The notes beneath the pieces are model-generated. The model was not told where the DNA came from, made no database searches, and saw only the letters and a program-made list of their open reading frames with translations. Shown here piece by piece: positions 32,239-42,159 of a DNA stretch of 64,000 nucleotides. The translations under genes and the position numbers were made by a program. The stretch spans positions 372,001 through 436,000 of the forward strand of contig NZ_CP060490.1 in assembly GCF_014334055.1 (NCBI RefSeq). The letters are read 5' to 3'. Origin of the DNA: Oscillibacter hominis (lineage in GTDB: Bacteria; Bacillota; Clostridia; Oscillospirales; Oscillospiraceae). Positions within the stretch are counted from its first letter, which is position 1. Each line of letters begins with the position of its first letter.

Positions 32239-35200
32239 TTGAGAAATGATGAACGCCTGCGGACGATATATGAAGTCATGGCTCCCTATATTGTCCGAAA
32301 TGAACACAACTGGCGGGATTATCTGGCATTTGCATCGCAGTTCCATAAGCACAGTTTTGACAACATACTTCTTGTGTACGCACAGGACGAGGATGTTTCG
32401 ATTCTGGCAACACGAAAGCAATGGGCCACCATAGGCAGAAATTTGATTCCCCGTGCAAAGGGCGTAGCCGTTTGCGTCTACCGGAATGCCAAACTCACTC
32501 TTGACTATCTCTTTGATGTAAGCCAAACTACTGGCAAAGAGATTCATCCTACGGACTGGCAGCTTTCCGATGAAATGAAAAAGGCCCTGACCGAGCGCCT
32601 GTCGTATGCACACGGTTTCCCCAAGCAGGATTTTCCCCAAGCGCTGTATGCGATGGCAAGCGAATCTGTCGCAGAGAATTACAACCACTTTTTGCAGGAA
32701 CTCAAGCAGGAAACCAAAGGCCATTTGTTCACCGAGATCCCGGCCGGTGGTTTTGAAGCCCAATACATCCAGCTTTTGACCGACAGCATTTCTTATTTCA
32801 TCGGCAAAAAGTGTCACCTGCCGGATGAAGAAATCCAGTTGAGTGACGGCATGGCGACGGTCAGCCATTTTAATACACTCCCGCTGGTTGCACATCTGGG
32901 TACGGCAGTAACCGCCCTTTCCAAAGGTATCCTGTTAGAAGTAGAACGGAACATCAAGATTATCAATCGTGAAAGGATGGCACAACATGAGCAAACCGAA
33001 TATCAATCTGAAATACAGGGAGCAGGACGGGATGATGCTTCCCGATCTGCAAATCTCCAACAGCAGCGAAGCAGATCAACCTCTGGGCAGGTACGGCCGG
33101 ATGGCCCTGGAATACCTCAGAGAGAATCACCCGGAGCGATTTACGACTTTGAAAATGGATGGCAGTCTGATGGAGATCATGCACCGGGTACAGGACGAGG
33201 CGACCGAGAAGATCGAAGCCCTGACGCAGCAAATGCTCCAGCAGGAGCCGCTTCCGCAGACCGAGGACATCATGGAGCGGACGCGACACCTGAACAGTCT
33301 GAAACTGATGGCGGAGGAAACCGTACTCCAGAGCGTAGTCCTGATTCCCCGCTGACCGAAGAACAGCCAAATACAGAAGTGGCGCCGAGCGCCGCACCTG
33401 TGGGAGAGCCGTCTGAAAAGGACGGCTCTTTTTCTGTTCCTGCGGAACAACCGACACGCCATTTTACCGATGCAGAAGTCCGGCGCAATTATGAGTACAT
33501 CCTGACCAGCACCAATCTATACCCCCCAGAGCTGCACAGCGCGGTTCGCAGCGTATTGTCAGAACCGCCGCTCAATCCTGACTGGTCAGACAAAGGGCGG
33601 CAGATTGCGGCTCTCTTTACTCCCTACGGCGACCGTGAATATCAGGGCGATTTTCTCTATCGTACCCGGTTGCATGGTGAAGATGGCATTTCATTTTTCT
33701 TTGATGAAGGCTATACCTACATTCCCTGGAACGGGCTGGCGTTTTTACTGGATGCCATGATCGAGGATGGCGACTATCCCAATCCTGTTGTAGAGGAGCA
33801 GCCTGACCCCATCGGGGATTATAACATCCCTGATGAAGTTGATGAAATGGGCGGTCCTCACCGGCAAATGACCATTGGAGAAGCGGATTTTGATTATGTT
33901 CTGGATGCTGTTGCCTATGAAGCCGGAGAAACCGTAGTGGAACCGGTCAAGCCGCAGGCGATTGTTCAAATGGAAAACGACACGCCAGCAGCCGGTGACG
34001 AGCCTGCATCCGTTCCTGACGAAAATCCCCCTGTTGTTGTGGAGGCCCCCGAAACGGCTCTCCCCACAGATACAGCGGAGCAGCCTACACCGCCGCCCGT
34101 CAAAGGAAACACAACGGCGCACAAGAATTTCCGCCGCTTTCAAGAGTTGTTCCCGGAGATTGTGTCCGGTCAATATGAGTATCTGCGGCTGGAGGCCGGA
34201 GAAGCCTACTATCCTCTGGTCATTCACCATAAATACGGTTCCCATTACTGCATGGAGCATTACTATATGCAGAACGGCGACCGGATGTATGACCCTTATA
34301 TGGACTTCCAAATCGACAAAGAGGCTGGGACACTTCGGGCTTTCAGTTATGAGAACAGCGGCATTGGTGTATATAACGAGGCTAATCCCGACGACCCCGC
34401 ATACGAGAAAGCAATCAACGGGTTCAACAGTTTCTTTGCCACCTGGCTGAACAATATCCGCAGCCAAGGCTATGAGCCGGTGCGGGCCTCTATGATGGTC
34501 AACGATGAAGAAGTCGATGTGGATCTGCGCCCGGCTGCCGAAGCTGTTCCGGTCGTGGAAGAAGAACAGCCGGAGCAGCTCTCCCTTCTGTCCTTGGAAA
34601 AGAGTACGGAAGATCTGCTTGTTGAGCGTGTCATGCAAAGAGGCCCCCTTACCGCAGGGAAAAAAGAACAAATCTACGAGTTTGCTCAGACCCACCCCAC
34701 CGGATCAGAATTTACTGCTTTTCTAAAAAAGCTATATGGATATGAAGGGTTCTCCGGTGATGAAATGGGCGTGAAATACGCCATGTTCAATAGTGAAGGT
34801 GTCACTATCGAATGGCAGGATGAGCAGGGCGAAACACAGGAAACAAAGCTGTCCTGGGCGCGGGCTGCCGGTGTCGTGCAACGCCTGGTGGATGAAGGCC
34901 GCTATCTGGAAACCCCTGTTGTCAGTCTGCCGGAGCCGGAAACCGATGAGCCGCTTGAGGGAGAAACAGAACCGTATGATTACAGTTTTGAATATGGCCT
35001 TTTAGGGCGCCTTAAAGCGGACTGCGAGTATTTTCTAAGTGAAGGCCATCAGCACGAAAAGCATTTGTGGGCGGGTAGCATCCATGCACAGATAGCTAAA
35101 ATGCGAGAGCTGTATGATCTGCTCCCGGAAAAGCCGGAAGGGATAACCAAAGAAATAATTGACGATTATGAAACCCGTATGGCTCCCTGGGAACACGATG

Positions 35201-38200
35201 AAGCAGAGGAAACACAGATTTTAGACGAAGCCCTGGACGCCCATCATGGGCAGATTGATATGCTGATGCAGGCGGTCCGAGGTGAGCTGACGGTTGGAAC
35301 CATCCGGTACAGCATTTTTGAGGGGCGGCCCCATATCAGCATGATTGAAGTCTTGGAGGACTACCGCCGCCAAGGTATCGCAACCCAGATGCTCCGCTAT
35401 CTGCAAGGGCAATATCCCAATGAGGAAATTGTATGGGGGTATTTGACCGAGGATGGCTCGGCCCTGTACCAAGCCGTGGTGGATGAACAGCCCAATCCCG
35501 ACTATCTCCGGGTACAAAATGACCTTGAAGATATTACGCGGGAATTTGACGCTTATGTGCGGCGCCTGGACGGTGGGGCTATTCTCTCCCCCCAAGAAGC
35601 TGCCGACATGGACGATCTGGAGGACACGCAATACCGGCTGGAAAAAGAGCTGGAAGAACTGCGCCCCATTCGCGCCTTTGTACGAATGGGCGATGGTACA
35701 GCAGCAGAGGCGCCCGCTGTTATGGATGAAGCCACCTCCACTGATCTGGCGCCCCTTCGTGAGCCACCTGCGGCGCCGCAGGTCGCCACACACAACTTCC
35801 GTTTTTCTGAGGACTATGACCTGTATCCAAGTGGAGCAAAAACCAAATATAAAAACAATGTCATGGCAATCAAGCTGCTCAAGCAGATTGAGCTGGAAAA
35901 GCGGACAGCGACACCGGAAGAACAAATCATCCTTGCCCGTTATGTCGGATGGGGCGGGCTTGCCAATGCTTTCTCCAGTACGGCCTCTGGTTGGGAGAAC
36001 GAATATCAGGAATTGAAGTCCCTGCTGACTGATGTGGAATACAAGGCGGCCATGAACTCCACCATCACAGCCTACTACACCGAGCCTGACCTGATACGGC
36101 ACATTTACCGCGCCCTGGAACGCTTTGGCTTCGAGGGCGGCCCTGACCGAAAAATCCTGGACCCCGGTATGGGAACCGGCAACTTCTATTCTGTGCTGCC
36201 GGAGCAGTTTCAAGGGAGCAAGCTGTTTGGCGTAGAGTTGGATTCCATCACCGGCAGAATCGCAAAGCAGCTTTATCCTGATGCGGATATTTCCATCATG
36301 GGATATGAAGCCACCAAATTTGAGGACAACAGCTTTGATGTGATTCTGGGCAATATCCCGTTCAACTCCGTTAAAATCTATGACCGGCGCTACAATGACC
36401 TGAACCCGTACATCCATGACTATTTCTTCATCAAGTCCCTGGACCTTGCGAAACCGGGCGGCATCATTGCCTTTATCACCAGCAAAGGAATTATGGATCG
36501 CAAGGACGAGAGCCTTCGGGAATATATCGCACGGCGGGCAGAGTTCATCGGCGCCATTCGCCTACCCAACACAGCGTTCAAGGCTTTGGCGGGAACCGAT
36601 GTAACAGCGGATGTTGTTTTCTTGAAAAAGAGAGTGCAGCCCATAGAACTTGATCGCGCGAATCTTCCGTCCTGGATTGAAACTGACCTGGACCGCAGTA
36701 AATGGATCGCCTATAACCGCTATTTCAAAGATAATCCCGAAATGCTCATGGGCGAGATGGTGAGCAGCCGGAATATGTACGGCAACGAAGATGGGACGGC
36801 CTGTGTTGCCCCGGAAGATTTTGACCTGAACCAGCATCTTACCCAAGCGGTTGACTCCCTGTACGCCCGTTTCACAGCAGAGCCAGATGAAGAAATTGAG
36901 GCAGACGAACCGGAAGAAAGCAATACAGAGTATGAGGACGCTCCGGCCGGAACCAAAAACTTCACCTATGTTGTGCGGAATGGCGAGATCTTCTTCTGTG
37001 AAAAAGATAAGCTGATCCCGCAGCCTTACACCGGCATGAAGGCCGAAAGAATCAAGGGATTGTGCGAAATCCGTACTGCGCTGCTGGAGGTTATCAACAT
37101 CCAGTCCCATGAGTATGACCCGGTTGATCTCCAGAAAGTACAGGACACACTCAATCAGGTATATGACCGCTTCGTTGCAAAGTATGGAGCCATCAACAGC
37201 AAAGGAAACATCCTCGCTTTTTCTGATGATGACCAATTCCCCTTGCTGCGCTCTATCGAGGATGAGCGGAAAGACAAGACCGGTTGGGATAAATCAGCGA
37301 TCTTCACCAAAGCCACCATCCGTCCTTTCCGTCAGGTCAACCATGCAGACACCGCCGAGGACGCCCTTCAAATCTGCCTGAATCACAAGCTGCGGGTGGA
37401 TCTGCCCTATATGTCCTTCCTGACAGGAAAAGCCCCACAGGAGTTGGTGCAAGAGCTGGATACTCGCATCTACCTCAATCCCCAGAAATACTACGGTAAT
37501 CCGCTGGAAGGATGGGAACTTGCAGAAGAATATCTCAGTGGTCATGTGCGGGATAAACTGCTCTACGCACGTCAGAAGGCAGCAGAAGAACCGGAACTCT
37601 TTGCCCGGAATGTAGAGGCTTTGGAGGAAGTACAGCCGGAGCCGCTGACTCCTGCTGACATCGAAGTGAATATGGGTGCCATCTGGGTTCCCATTGAGTA
37701 TTACCGCCAATTCATGTATGAAACCTTCCAGACCAGCGGATATGAAAAGGTCATCGAGGGCGGCGACAACCGACACCGCATTGACATTGAGTATTTCTCC
37801 TATACCACGACCTGGCGTGTCACCAATAAAAATGCGGAACCGGATTCCGTAATGGTCAACCAGACTTTCGGAACCAAGCGGAAAAATGCTTATGAGATTT
37901 TTGAGGATTGCCTTAATATGCAGTCCACTACTGTCCGTGACCGGCAGGAATACATCAACGAAAAGGGCAACAAGTCGGTTAAATATGTAGTCAACGCACA
38001 GGAAACCATGATTGCCCGTGCCAAGCAGCAACAGATTCAGGAAGCATTTGCGTCCTGGGTTTGGAAAGAACCGGAGCGCCGAGATAGGCTTCTGCGTATC
38101 TACAATGAAACCTTCAACACAGTTCGCCCCCGTGAGTTTGATGGGAGCCATCTCGTATTTCCCGGCATGAACACGGAGATGAAACTGCGGAAGCACCAGC

Positions 38201-40683
38201 TTGATTTTGCTGCCCGTGTCATCTATACCGGGACGGGGCTTGCCGCACATGAGGTAGGCGCCGGAAAGACTGCTGCTTTAATTGCCGCCGGGATGTACCT
38301 CAAGAACCTGGGAGCGATCCACAAGACGGTGTTTGTGGTTCCCAATCCCCTGGTGGGCCAGTGGGCAACAGAGTTCTACCGCTTTTTCCCCAATGCGAAC
38401 CTTTTGGTATCCACCGCAGAGGATTTTACTCCCAAAAACCGCAACCGCTACATTTCTAAAATCGCCACCGGAGAATATGACGCAGTGATTCTGGCGCACA
38501 GCCAATTTGAGAAAATCCCAATCTCCACAGAGCGGCAGATTGCTATGCTGGAACGGCAGATCAACGATATTGAAAATGCAATCCATGAAATCAAGAGCGA
38601 AAACGGCGAGAATTGGTCTGTCAAGCAGATGGTCATTTTCCGCAAAAATCTGGATGAGCGGCTGAAAAAGCTGTCTGCCGAGGAAAAGAAAGACGATCTG
38701 CTGACCTTTGAGCAGCTCGGCGTAGATATGATGATGGTGGACGAGGCGCACTTTTTCAAAAACTGCTTTGTCTTTACGAAGCTGCGGAATGTGGCTGGTA
38801 TTACAACCTCAAGCAGTCAACGCGCTTTTGATATGCTGCTCAAATGCCAGTATTTACAGGAAACGAATCAGGGGCGCGGCGTAGTATTTGCGACCGGAAC
38901 GCCAATCAGTAACTCGATTTCCGAACTGTTCGTCATGCAACGGTATTTGCAGCCGCAGGAGTTGGAACGCTTCGGCTGGTCCTACTTCGATACCTGGATC
39001 GCCCATTTTGCAAAGAAAGCCTCTGTGCTGGAATTGAAGCCGGAGGGCGGCGGCTATCGGATGCGTGATCGCTTCGTCCGTTTCTACAATCTCCCTGAAC
39101 TGATGGCTGTCTTTCGTGAGGTCGCTGACATCAAAACAGCGGATATGTTGGATATTCCCGGACTCCCGGCTGTTCGCACTGGTAAAGCGGAGATTGTTTC
39201 GGTGGAAGCCACACCCGCACAGCAGGCGATCATGGCCGATTTTATTCTGCGGGCGGAAGCAATCCGAACCGGCCGAGTGAAGCCGGAAGAAGATAATATG
39301 CTGAAGCTGACCGGTGAGGCCCGCCTGATGGCGATTGACCCGCGCCTGATTCGACCGGATGCGGATGGTACAGGAAGTAAGTTGAGTGTCTGCATTGAGG
39401 ATGTTTATCAGGTTTGGAAGGACACCGCCGCCTCTGCTTCCACGCAGCTTGTCTTTTGTGATGTTGGCACTCCCAAAGCCGGGAAATTCAATGTATATGA
39501 TGAAATAAGAAATGTGCTGCTGGCAAAGGGTGTGCCGGAATCGGAGATAGCCTTTGTTCACGACGCCACTTCTGAAGCACAGCGGCAGGAACTGTTCGAG
39601 CGTACCCGCCAAGGAAAAGTCCGTATCTTAATCGGCAGCACCAGCAAGCTGGGAACCGGCGTGAATGTTCAGAATAAGGTAATCTCCATTGACCATCTGG
39701 ACTGTCCGTGGAAGCCCTCTGACATTACACAGCGAAATGGACGTGGGGTACGGCAGGGCAACGAAAACCCTGAAATTATGATAAAGCAATTCGTAGCCAA
39801 AGGAACATTTGATGCGTATCTCTGGCAGATTCAGGAGCAGAAATTGCGCTATATCACGCAGATTCTCACCGGAAAACACATTGCCCGCTCTTGTGAGGAT
39901 GTGGATGAAACCGTCCTGTCTGCCGCACAGTTCAAGGCGGCCGCTACCGACAATCCGATGGTCGCACAGAAGATGGAATTGGAAAACCGGGTCACGGAAT
40001 TGAAAATTCTGCGTGGTGCGTGGAGCAATGAACAGCTTGCTTTGGAACACAAGGTTAACTTGACATATCCATCCCGCATCCGGGAATATGAGCAGAAAAT
40101 TGAGCGAGTCACGCAGGACATTTCTCTGTTGGGTCAGACCGAAGGCAAGGATTTCTCCATCGTGCTGGATGGAAAGCATTATACGGAGCGACCGGCAGCG
40201 GGCGAAGCATTTGCCCTTCTTTATCGGATGATAAGTGAAGGCCGTGGAAAAGATGAATATGAGTTTGAAATTGGTTCGTATCGTGGCTTTTCTCTTTTCG
40301 TGAACTTCAATCCGTTTGAAAGGGATATTATTCTGCGGGGCGCTTTGCTGTATGGGACGGATATAGGCAATTCCGGTCAGGGAACGATTACCCGTATCGA
40401 GAATCTTGCTGAACGGATTCCCAACTATCTTGAAGATGCACGGCGCGAATTGAAAGAAACACAAAAACAACTGGCGGTTGCCCAACAGCAGGTTGGACAG
40501 CCGTTTCTTTATGAGGAAGAATTGTCGGAAAAGGTTGCCCAACTCACGGAAATCAACACTAAGTTGGAGTTTGAATCATTACAGGAAAGCGAGGTGATTT
40601 TGGATGAAAACGGACAACGATCTGATGGCGAGGAAGATTGGGATTCTGAAAGAGTTCCTGCCTGCGCTTCTGCCGAAGTATAA
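32239..40683 (+). CDS. Giant ArdC-like/N6-methylase/SNF2-helicase polyvalent protein
   Basis: This 2814-residue protein contains, in order: an ArdC/LtrC-like antirestriction domain (about 1-245); a low-complexity linker (about 246-390); large-polyvalent-protein modules (about 410-515, a DUF6908-like part 627-748, 790-890, an LPD11-like part 913-988); a GNAT-like acetyltransferase module (about 1001-1088, DYRRQGIATQML); an N6-methylase (LDPGMGTGN near 1307, NIPF near 1372); an SNF2-type helicase (GAGKT near 2006, DEAH near 2167, QRNGRGVRQ near 2498); and a coiled-coil tail. It probably protects and processes element DNA. Start is TTG 32239 with AAGGAGG ten bases upstream. Confidence 0.9.
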   Translation: MRNDERLRTIYEVMAPYIVRNEHNWRDYLAFASQFHKHSFDNILLVYAQDEDVSILATRKQWATIGRNLIPRAKGVAVCVYRNAKLTLDYLFDVSQTTGKEIHPTDWQLSDEMKKALTERLSYAHGFPKQDFPQALYAMASESVAENYNHFLQELKQETKGHLFTEIPAGGFEAQYIQLLTDSISYFIGKKCHLPDEEIQLSDGMATVSHFNTLPLVAHLGTAVTALSKGILLEVERNIKIINRERMAQHEQTEYQSEIQGAGRDDASRSANLQQQRSRSTSGQVRPDGPGIPQRESPGAIYDFENGWQSDGDHAPGTGRGDREDRSPDAANAPAGAASADRGHHGADATPEQSETDGGGNRTPERSPDSPLTEEQPNTEVAPSAAPVGEPSEKDGSFSVPAEQPTRHFTDAEVRRNYEYILTSTNLYPPELHSAVRSVLSEPPLNPDWSDKGRQIAALFTPYGDREYQGDFLYRTRLHGEDGISFFFDEGYTYIPWNGLAFLLDAMIEDGDYPNPVVEEQPDPIGDYNIPDEVDEMGGPHRQMTIGEADFDYVLDAVAYEAGETVVEPVKPQAIVQMENDTPAAGDEPASVPDENPPVVVEAPETALPTDTAEQPTPPPVKGNTTAHKNFRRFQELFPEIVSGQYEYLRLEAGEAYYPLVIHHKYGSHYCMEHYYMQNGDRMYDPYMDFQIDKEAGTLRAFSYENSGIGVYNEANPDDPAYEKAINGFNSFFATWLNNIRSQGYEPVRASMMVNDEEVDVDLRPAAEAVPVVEEEQPEQLSLLSLEKSTEDLLVERVMQRGPLTAGKKEQIYEFAQTHPTGSEFTAFLKKLYGYEGFSGDEMGVKYAMFNSEGVTIEWQDEQGETQETKLSWARAAGVVQRLVDEGRYLETPVVSLPEPETDEPLEGETEPYDYSFEYGLLGRLKADCEYFLSEGHQHEKHLWAGSIHAQIAKMRELYDLLPEKPEGITKEIIDDYETRMAPWEHDEAEETQILDEALDAHHGQIDMLMQAVRGELTVGTIRYSIFEGRPHISMIEVLEDYRRQGIATQMLRYLQGQYPNEEIVWGYLTEDGSALYQAVVDEQPNPDYLRVQNDLEDITREFDAYVRRLDGGAILSPQEAADMDDLEDTQYRLEKELEELRPIRAFVRMGDGTAAEAPAVMDEATSTDLAPLREPPAAPQVATHNFRFSEDYDLYPSGAKTKYKNNVMAIKLLKQIELEKRTATPEEQIILARYVGWGGLANAFSSTASGWENEYQELKSLLTDVEYKAAMNSTITAYYTEPDLIRHIYRALERFGFEGGPDRKILDPGMGTGNFYSVLPEQFQGSKLFGVELDSITGRIAKQLYPDADISIMGYEATKFEDNSFDVILGNIPFNSVKIYDRRYNDLNPYIHDYFFIKSLDLAKPGGIIAFITSKGIMDRKDESLREYIARRAEFIGAIRLPNTAFKALAGTDVTADVVFLKKRVQPIELDRANLPSWIETDLDRSKWIAYNRYFKDNPEMLMGEMVSSRNMYGNEDGTACVAPEDFDLNQHLTQAVDSLYARFTAEPDEEIEADEPEESNTEYEDAPAGTKNFTYVVRNGEIFFCEKDKLIPQPYTGMKAERIKGLCEIRTALLEVINIQSHEYDPVDLQKVQDTLNQVYDRFVAKYGAINSKGNILAFSDDDQFPLLRSIEDERKDKTGWDKSAIFTKATIRPFRQVNHADTAEDALQICLNHKLRVDLPYMSFLTGKAPQELVQELDTRIYLNPQKYYGNPLEGWELAEEYLSGHVRDKLLYARQKAAEEPELFARNVEALEEVQPEPLTPADIEVNMGAIWVPIEYYRQFMYETFQTSGYEKVIEGGDNRHRIDIEYFSYTTTWRVTNKNAEPDSVMVNQTFGTKRKNAYEIFEDCLNMQSTTVRDRQEYINEKGNKSVKYVVNAQETMIARAKQQQIQEAFASWVWKEPERRDRLLRIYNETFNTVRPREFDGSHLVFPGMNTEMKLRKHQLDFAARVIYTGTGLAAHEVGAGKTAALIAAGMYLKNLGAIHKTVFVVPNPLVGQWATEFYRFFPNANLLVSTAEDFTPKNRNRYISKIATGEYDAVILAHSQFEKIPISTERQIAMLERQINDIENAIHEIKSENGENWSVKQMVIFRKNLDERLKKLSAEEKKDDLLTFEQLGVDMMMVDEAHFFKNCFVFTKLRNVAGITTSSSQRAFDMLLKCQYLQETNQGRGVVFATGTPISNSISELFVMQRYLQPQELERFGWSYFDTWIAHFAKKASVLELKPEGGGYRMRDRFVRFYNLPELMAVFREVADIKTADMLDIPGLPAVRTGKAEIVSVEATPAQQAIMADFILRAEAIRTGRVKPEEDNMLKLTGEARLMAIDPRLIRPDADGTGSKLSVCIEDVYQVWKDTAASASTQLVFCDVGTPKAGKFNVYDEIRNVLLAKGVPESEIAFVHDATSEAQRQELFERTRQGKVRILIGSTSKLGTGVNVQNKVISIDHLDCPWKPSDITQRNGRGVRQGNENPEIMIKQFVAKGTFDAYLWQIQEQKLRYITQILTGKHIARSCEDVDETVLSAAQFKAAATDNPMVAQKMELENRVTELKILRGAWSNEQLALEHKVNLTYPSRIREYEQKIERVTQDISLLGQTEGKDFSIVLDGKHYTERPAAGEAFALLYRMISEGRGKDEYEFEIGSYRGFSLFVNFNPFERDIILRGALLYGTDIGNSGQGTITRIENLAERIPNYLEDARRELKETQKQLAVAQQQVGQPFLYEEELSEKVAQLTEINTKLEFESLQESEVILDENGQRSDGEEDWDSERVPACASAEV
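32987..33355 (+). CDS. TnpV-like protein overprinted within the giant gene
   Basis: In another frame, inside the linker of the giant gene, a 122-codon frame starts at ATG 32987 with AAAGGA nine bases upstream. It reads MSKPNINLKYREQDGMMLPD, then LGRYGRMALEYLRENHPERF and a helical region with EIMHRVQDEATEKIEALTQQ, which is the layout of the transposon-encoded TnpV family. The host frame in the same DNA is compositionally biased (Gly, Asp, Arg, Pro, Ala), as expected for the non-ancestral frame of an overlap. Function of TnpV is unknown. Confidence 0.65.
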   Translation: MSKPNINLKYREQDGMMLPDLQISNSSEADQPLGRYGRMALEYLRENHPERFTTLKMDGSLMEIMHRVQDEATEKIEALTQQMLQQEPLPQTEDIMERTRHLNSLKLMAEETVLQSVVLIPR

Positions 40684-40894
40684 GATCATGCTGCTGGAGG
40701 CATTCAGCCCCCACGATCTTCTCACGGCGTATATCAAAAACACTCTGGCGGGCTATCCCCGTCTGGAAGATCAGAACTTGGACGACCTGACGCTGGAACT
40801 GCTGTACCCCACCGACGAGGCGGCAGAACACTGTATCAAAGAGTTCCTTGCTCTGCGCCTGGACGATGACAACGAGCATGAGCTGGAGCAGTGA
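40604..40894 (+). CDS. Small ICE protein, unrecognised
   Basis: A 96-residue, mostly helical acidic protein that I do not recognise. It overlaps the end of the giant gene by 80 bases in a different frame; AGGTGA lies eight bases before ATG 40604. It ends LRLDDDNEHELEQ, a variant of the acidic C-termini seen in many neighbouring cargo proteins. Cotranscribed with the giant gene. Confidence 0.7.
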   Translation: MKTDNDLMARKIGILKEFLPALLPKYKIMLLEAFSPHDLLTAYIKNTLAGYPRLEDQNLDDLTLELLYPTDEAAEHCIKEFLALRLDDDNEHELEQ

Positions 40895-40910
40895 TGTGAG
40901 GTGGTGATAT

Positions 40911-42005
40911 ATGGGCGAGAAACATTCGGCTGTCGGCTATCTCTTTCGAGAAGGTGCTTTTTTGCCAGCCCAAGAAACAAAGCCGGTCCGCAATGAGTTT
41001 GGCCTGGACCTGTTTCAGCATAGAGGCTCCGTTTATGAAGGAAAAACCGGACTGCAATTCTGTTCTCTCCAGCAGGCGGAGGACTTGGCCGGTTTCGTTG
41101 AGAAGCATGGCGGTATTGAAAAAGTCCAAAAGCTGATTGCAGACAGTTTGGAGCGCACCGGTCTTTCTCCACGCTATACCCGACCGGATGAAAAGAAAAA
41201 GGACATCTTTCCGCCCAAGGAAAAAGACGAGAACCGGGTCTTTGCCAAAGACCTGATGGGCAACAAGCACTACTACTACCGCTTCTACAACGAAAACGGC
41301 ATTGAACTCTACACAATGGAGAAGAAACGGGAGTTCTTCCAAACAGTTTATATTCCATGTGACGGGTTTATGGTGGGCATTGACCAGCGGCACCGGCTTG
41401 AGGAAGTCCTGAAATGGCTGCCCACGCTGGAGCATGGCATCCGGGGTGAGATCGAGAGGGTTTTCAATCAGAGTATGGAAGCCCCGGACCGGTGGGCTGA
41501 TCTGGGATTTGCCAATCTGCTTGGACGGTATGAGGAAGCAAAAGCCCACAATGCCCCCATTGCTGCGGAACGGCAGCGGCAAGCTAATGAAAGGCGGGCG
41601 CAGCAAGACGCCCGTGAACAGCAGTTGGCACAAGAACGACAGGCCCGTTACGATTCCGCCATCCGTGAGGCCGAAGGAAATATTATGGCGGGAAAGGAGG
41701 TGATAAACCGGGAGATCAACGGCAAATCTCTCATTATGCAGCTCTTTCGTGAGCATGAAATTCCTGTTCCTCTCAAAACACAGGGCTGGATCATCAATTC
41801 GCTTCACAGTATCCGGTACGACCCCCAAATTGGAGAATGGAACTACCGCTATTTCAAAGGCAGCCGGAACAGCACCAAAATGTTTGACCTGCTTTCCAAA
41901 CTGTCCGCTGCGATTCAGACCCGACAGCAGTTTGAAGAACATGGGGCGTCCCCGCCGGACAGCTCTGTATTGGACTGTGAGGAAGAACAGGATATGGAAC
42001 TGTAA
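40911..42005 (+). CDS. ICE cargo protein with acidic C-terminus, unrecognised
   Basis: This 364-residue soluble protein has a central charged coiled-coil-like segment (about 215-245, rich in Arg, Gln and Glu: ERQRQANERRAQQDAREQQL) and a C-terminal tail ending EEEQDMEL. No enzyme motif is seen. Start ATG 40911 with GAGGTGGTG upstream. It resembles proteins that accompany polyvalent proteins in conjugative elements; the function is unknown. Confidence 0.72.
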   Translation: MGEKHSAVGYLFREGAFLPAQETKPVRNEFGLDLFQHRGSVYEGKTGLQFCSLQQAEDLAGFVEKHGGIEKVQKLIADSLERTGLSPRYTRPDEKKKDIFPPKEKDENRVFAKDLMGNKHYYYRFYNENGIELYTMEKKREFFQTVYIPCDGFMVGIDQRHRLEEVLKWLPTLEHGIRGEIERVFNQSMEAPDRWADLGFANLLGRYEEAKAHNAPIAAERQRQANERRAQQDAREQQLAQERQARYDSAIREAEGNIMAGKEVINREINGKSLIMQLFREHEIPVPLKTQGWIINSLHSIRYDPQIGEWNYRYFKGSRNSTKMFDLLSKLSAAIQTRQQFEEHGASPPDSSVLDCEEEQDMEL

Positions 42006-42029
42006 ATCTGGTTTTTGAAAGGAGCCAAT

Positions 42030-42125
42030 ATGAAAAAAGCAATTTTGAGCGTATCCGCTGCCGCCGCCATGATTGGCGGCCTTTTCTATTTTGGCTGGTA
42101 TCGCAACCGCCACGGCGCCAACTAA
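42030..42125 (+). CDS. 31-residue single-span membrane peptide
   Basis: ATG 42030 has AAAGGAG six bases upstream and the frame reads MKKAILSVSAAAAMIGGLFY, ending WYRNRHGAN before TAA. It has one hydrophobic helix (about 4-22) with positively charged ends. It sits in an operon gap between two cargo genes. The ribosome site and membrane-like composition support a real gene. Confidence 0.6.
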   Translation: MKKAILSVSAAAAMIGGLFYFGWYRNRHGAN

Positions 42126-42159
42126 GCGAATCGACCTGTCTGGAGGGAGGTGAAGCGAT

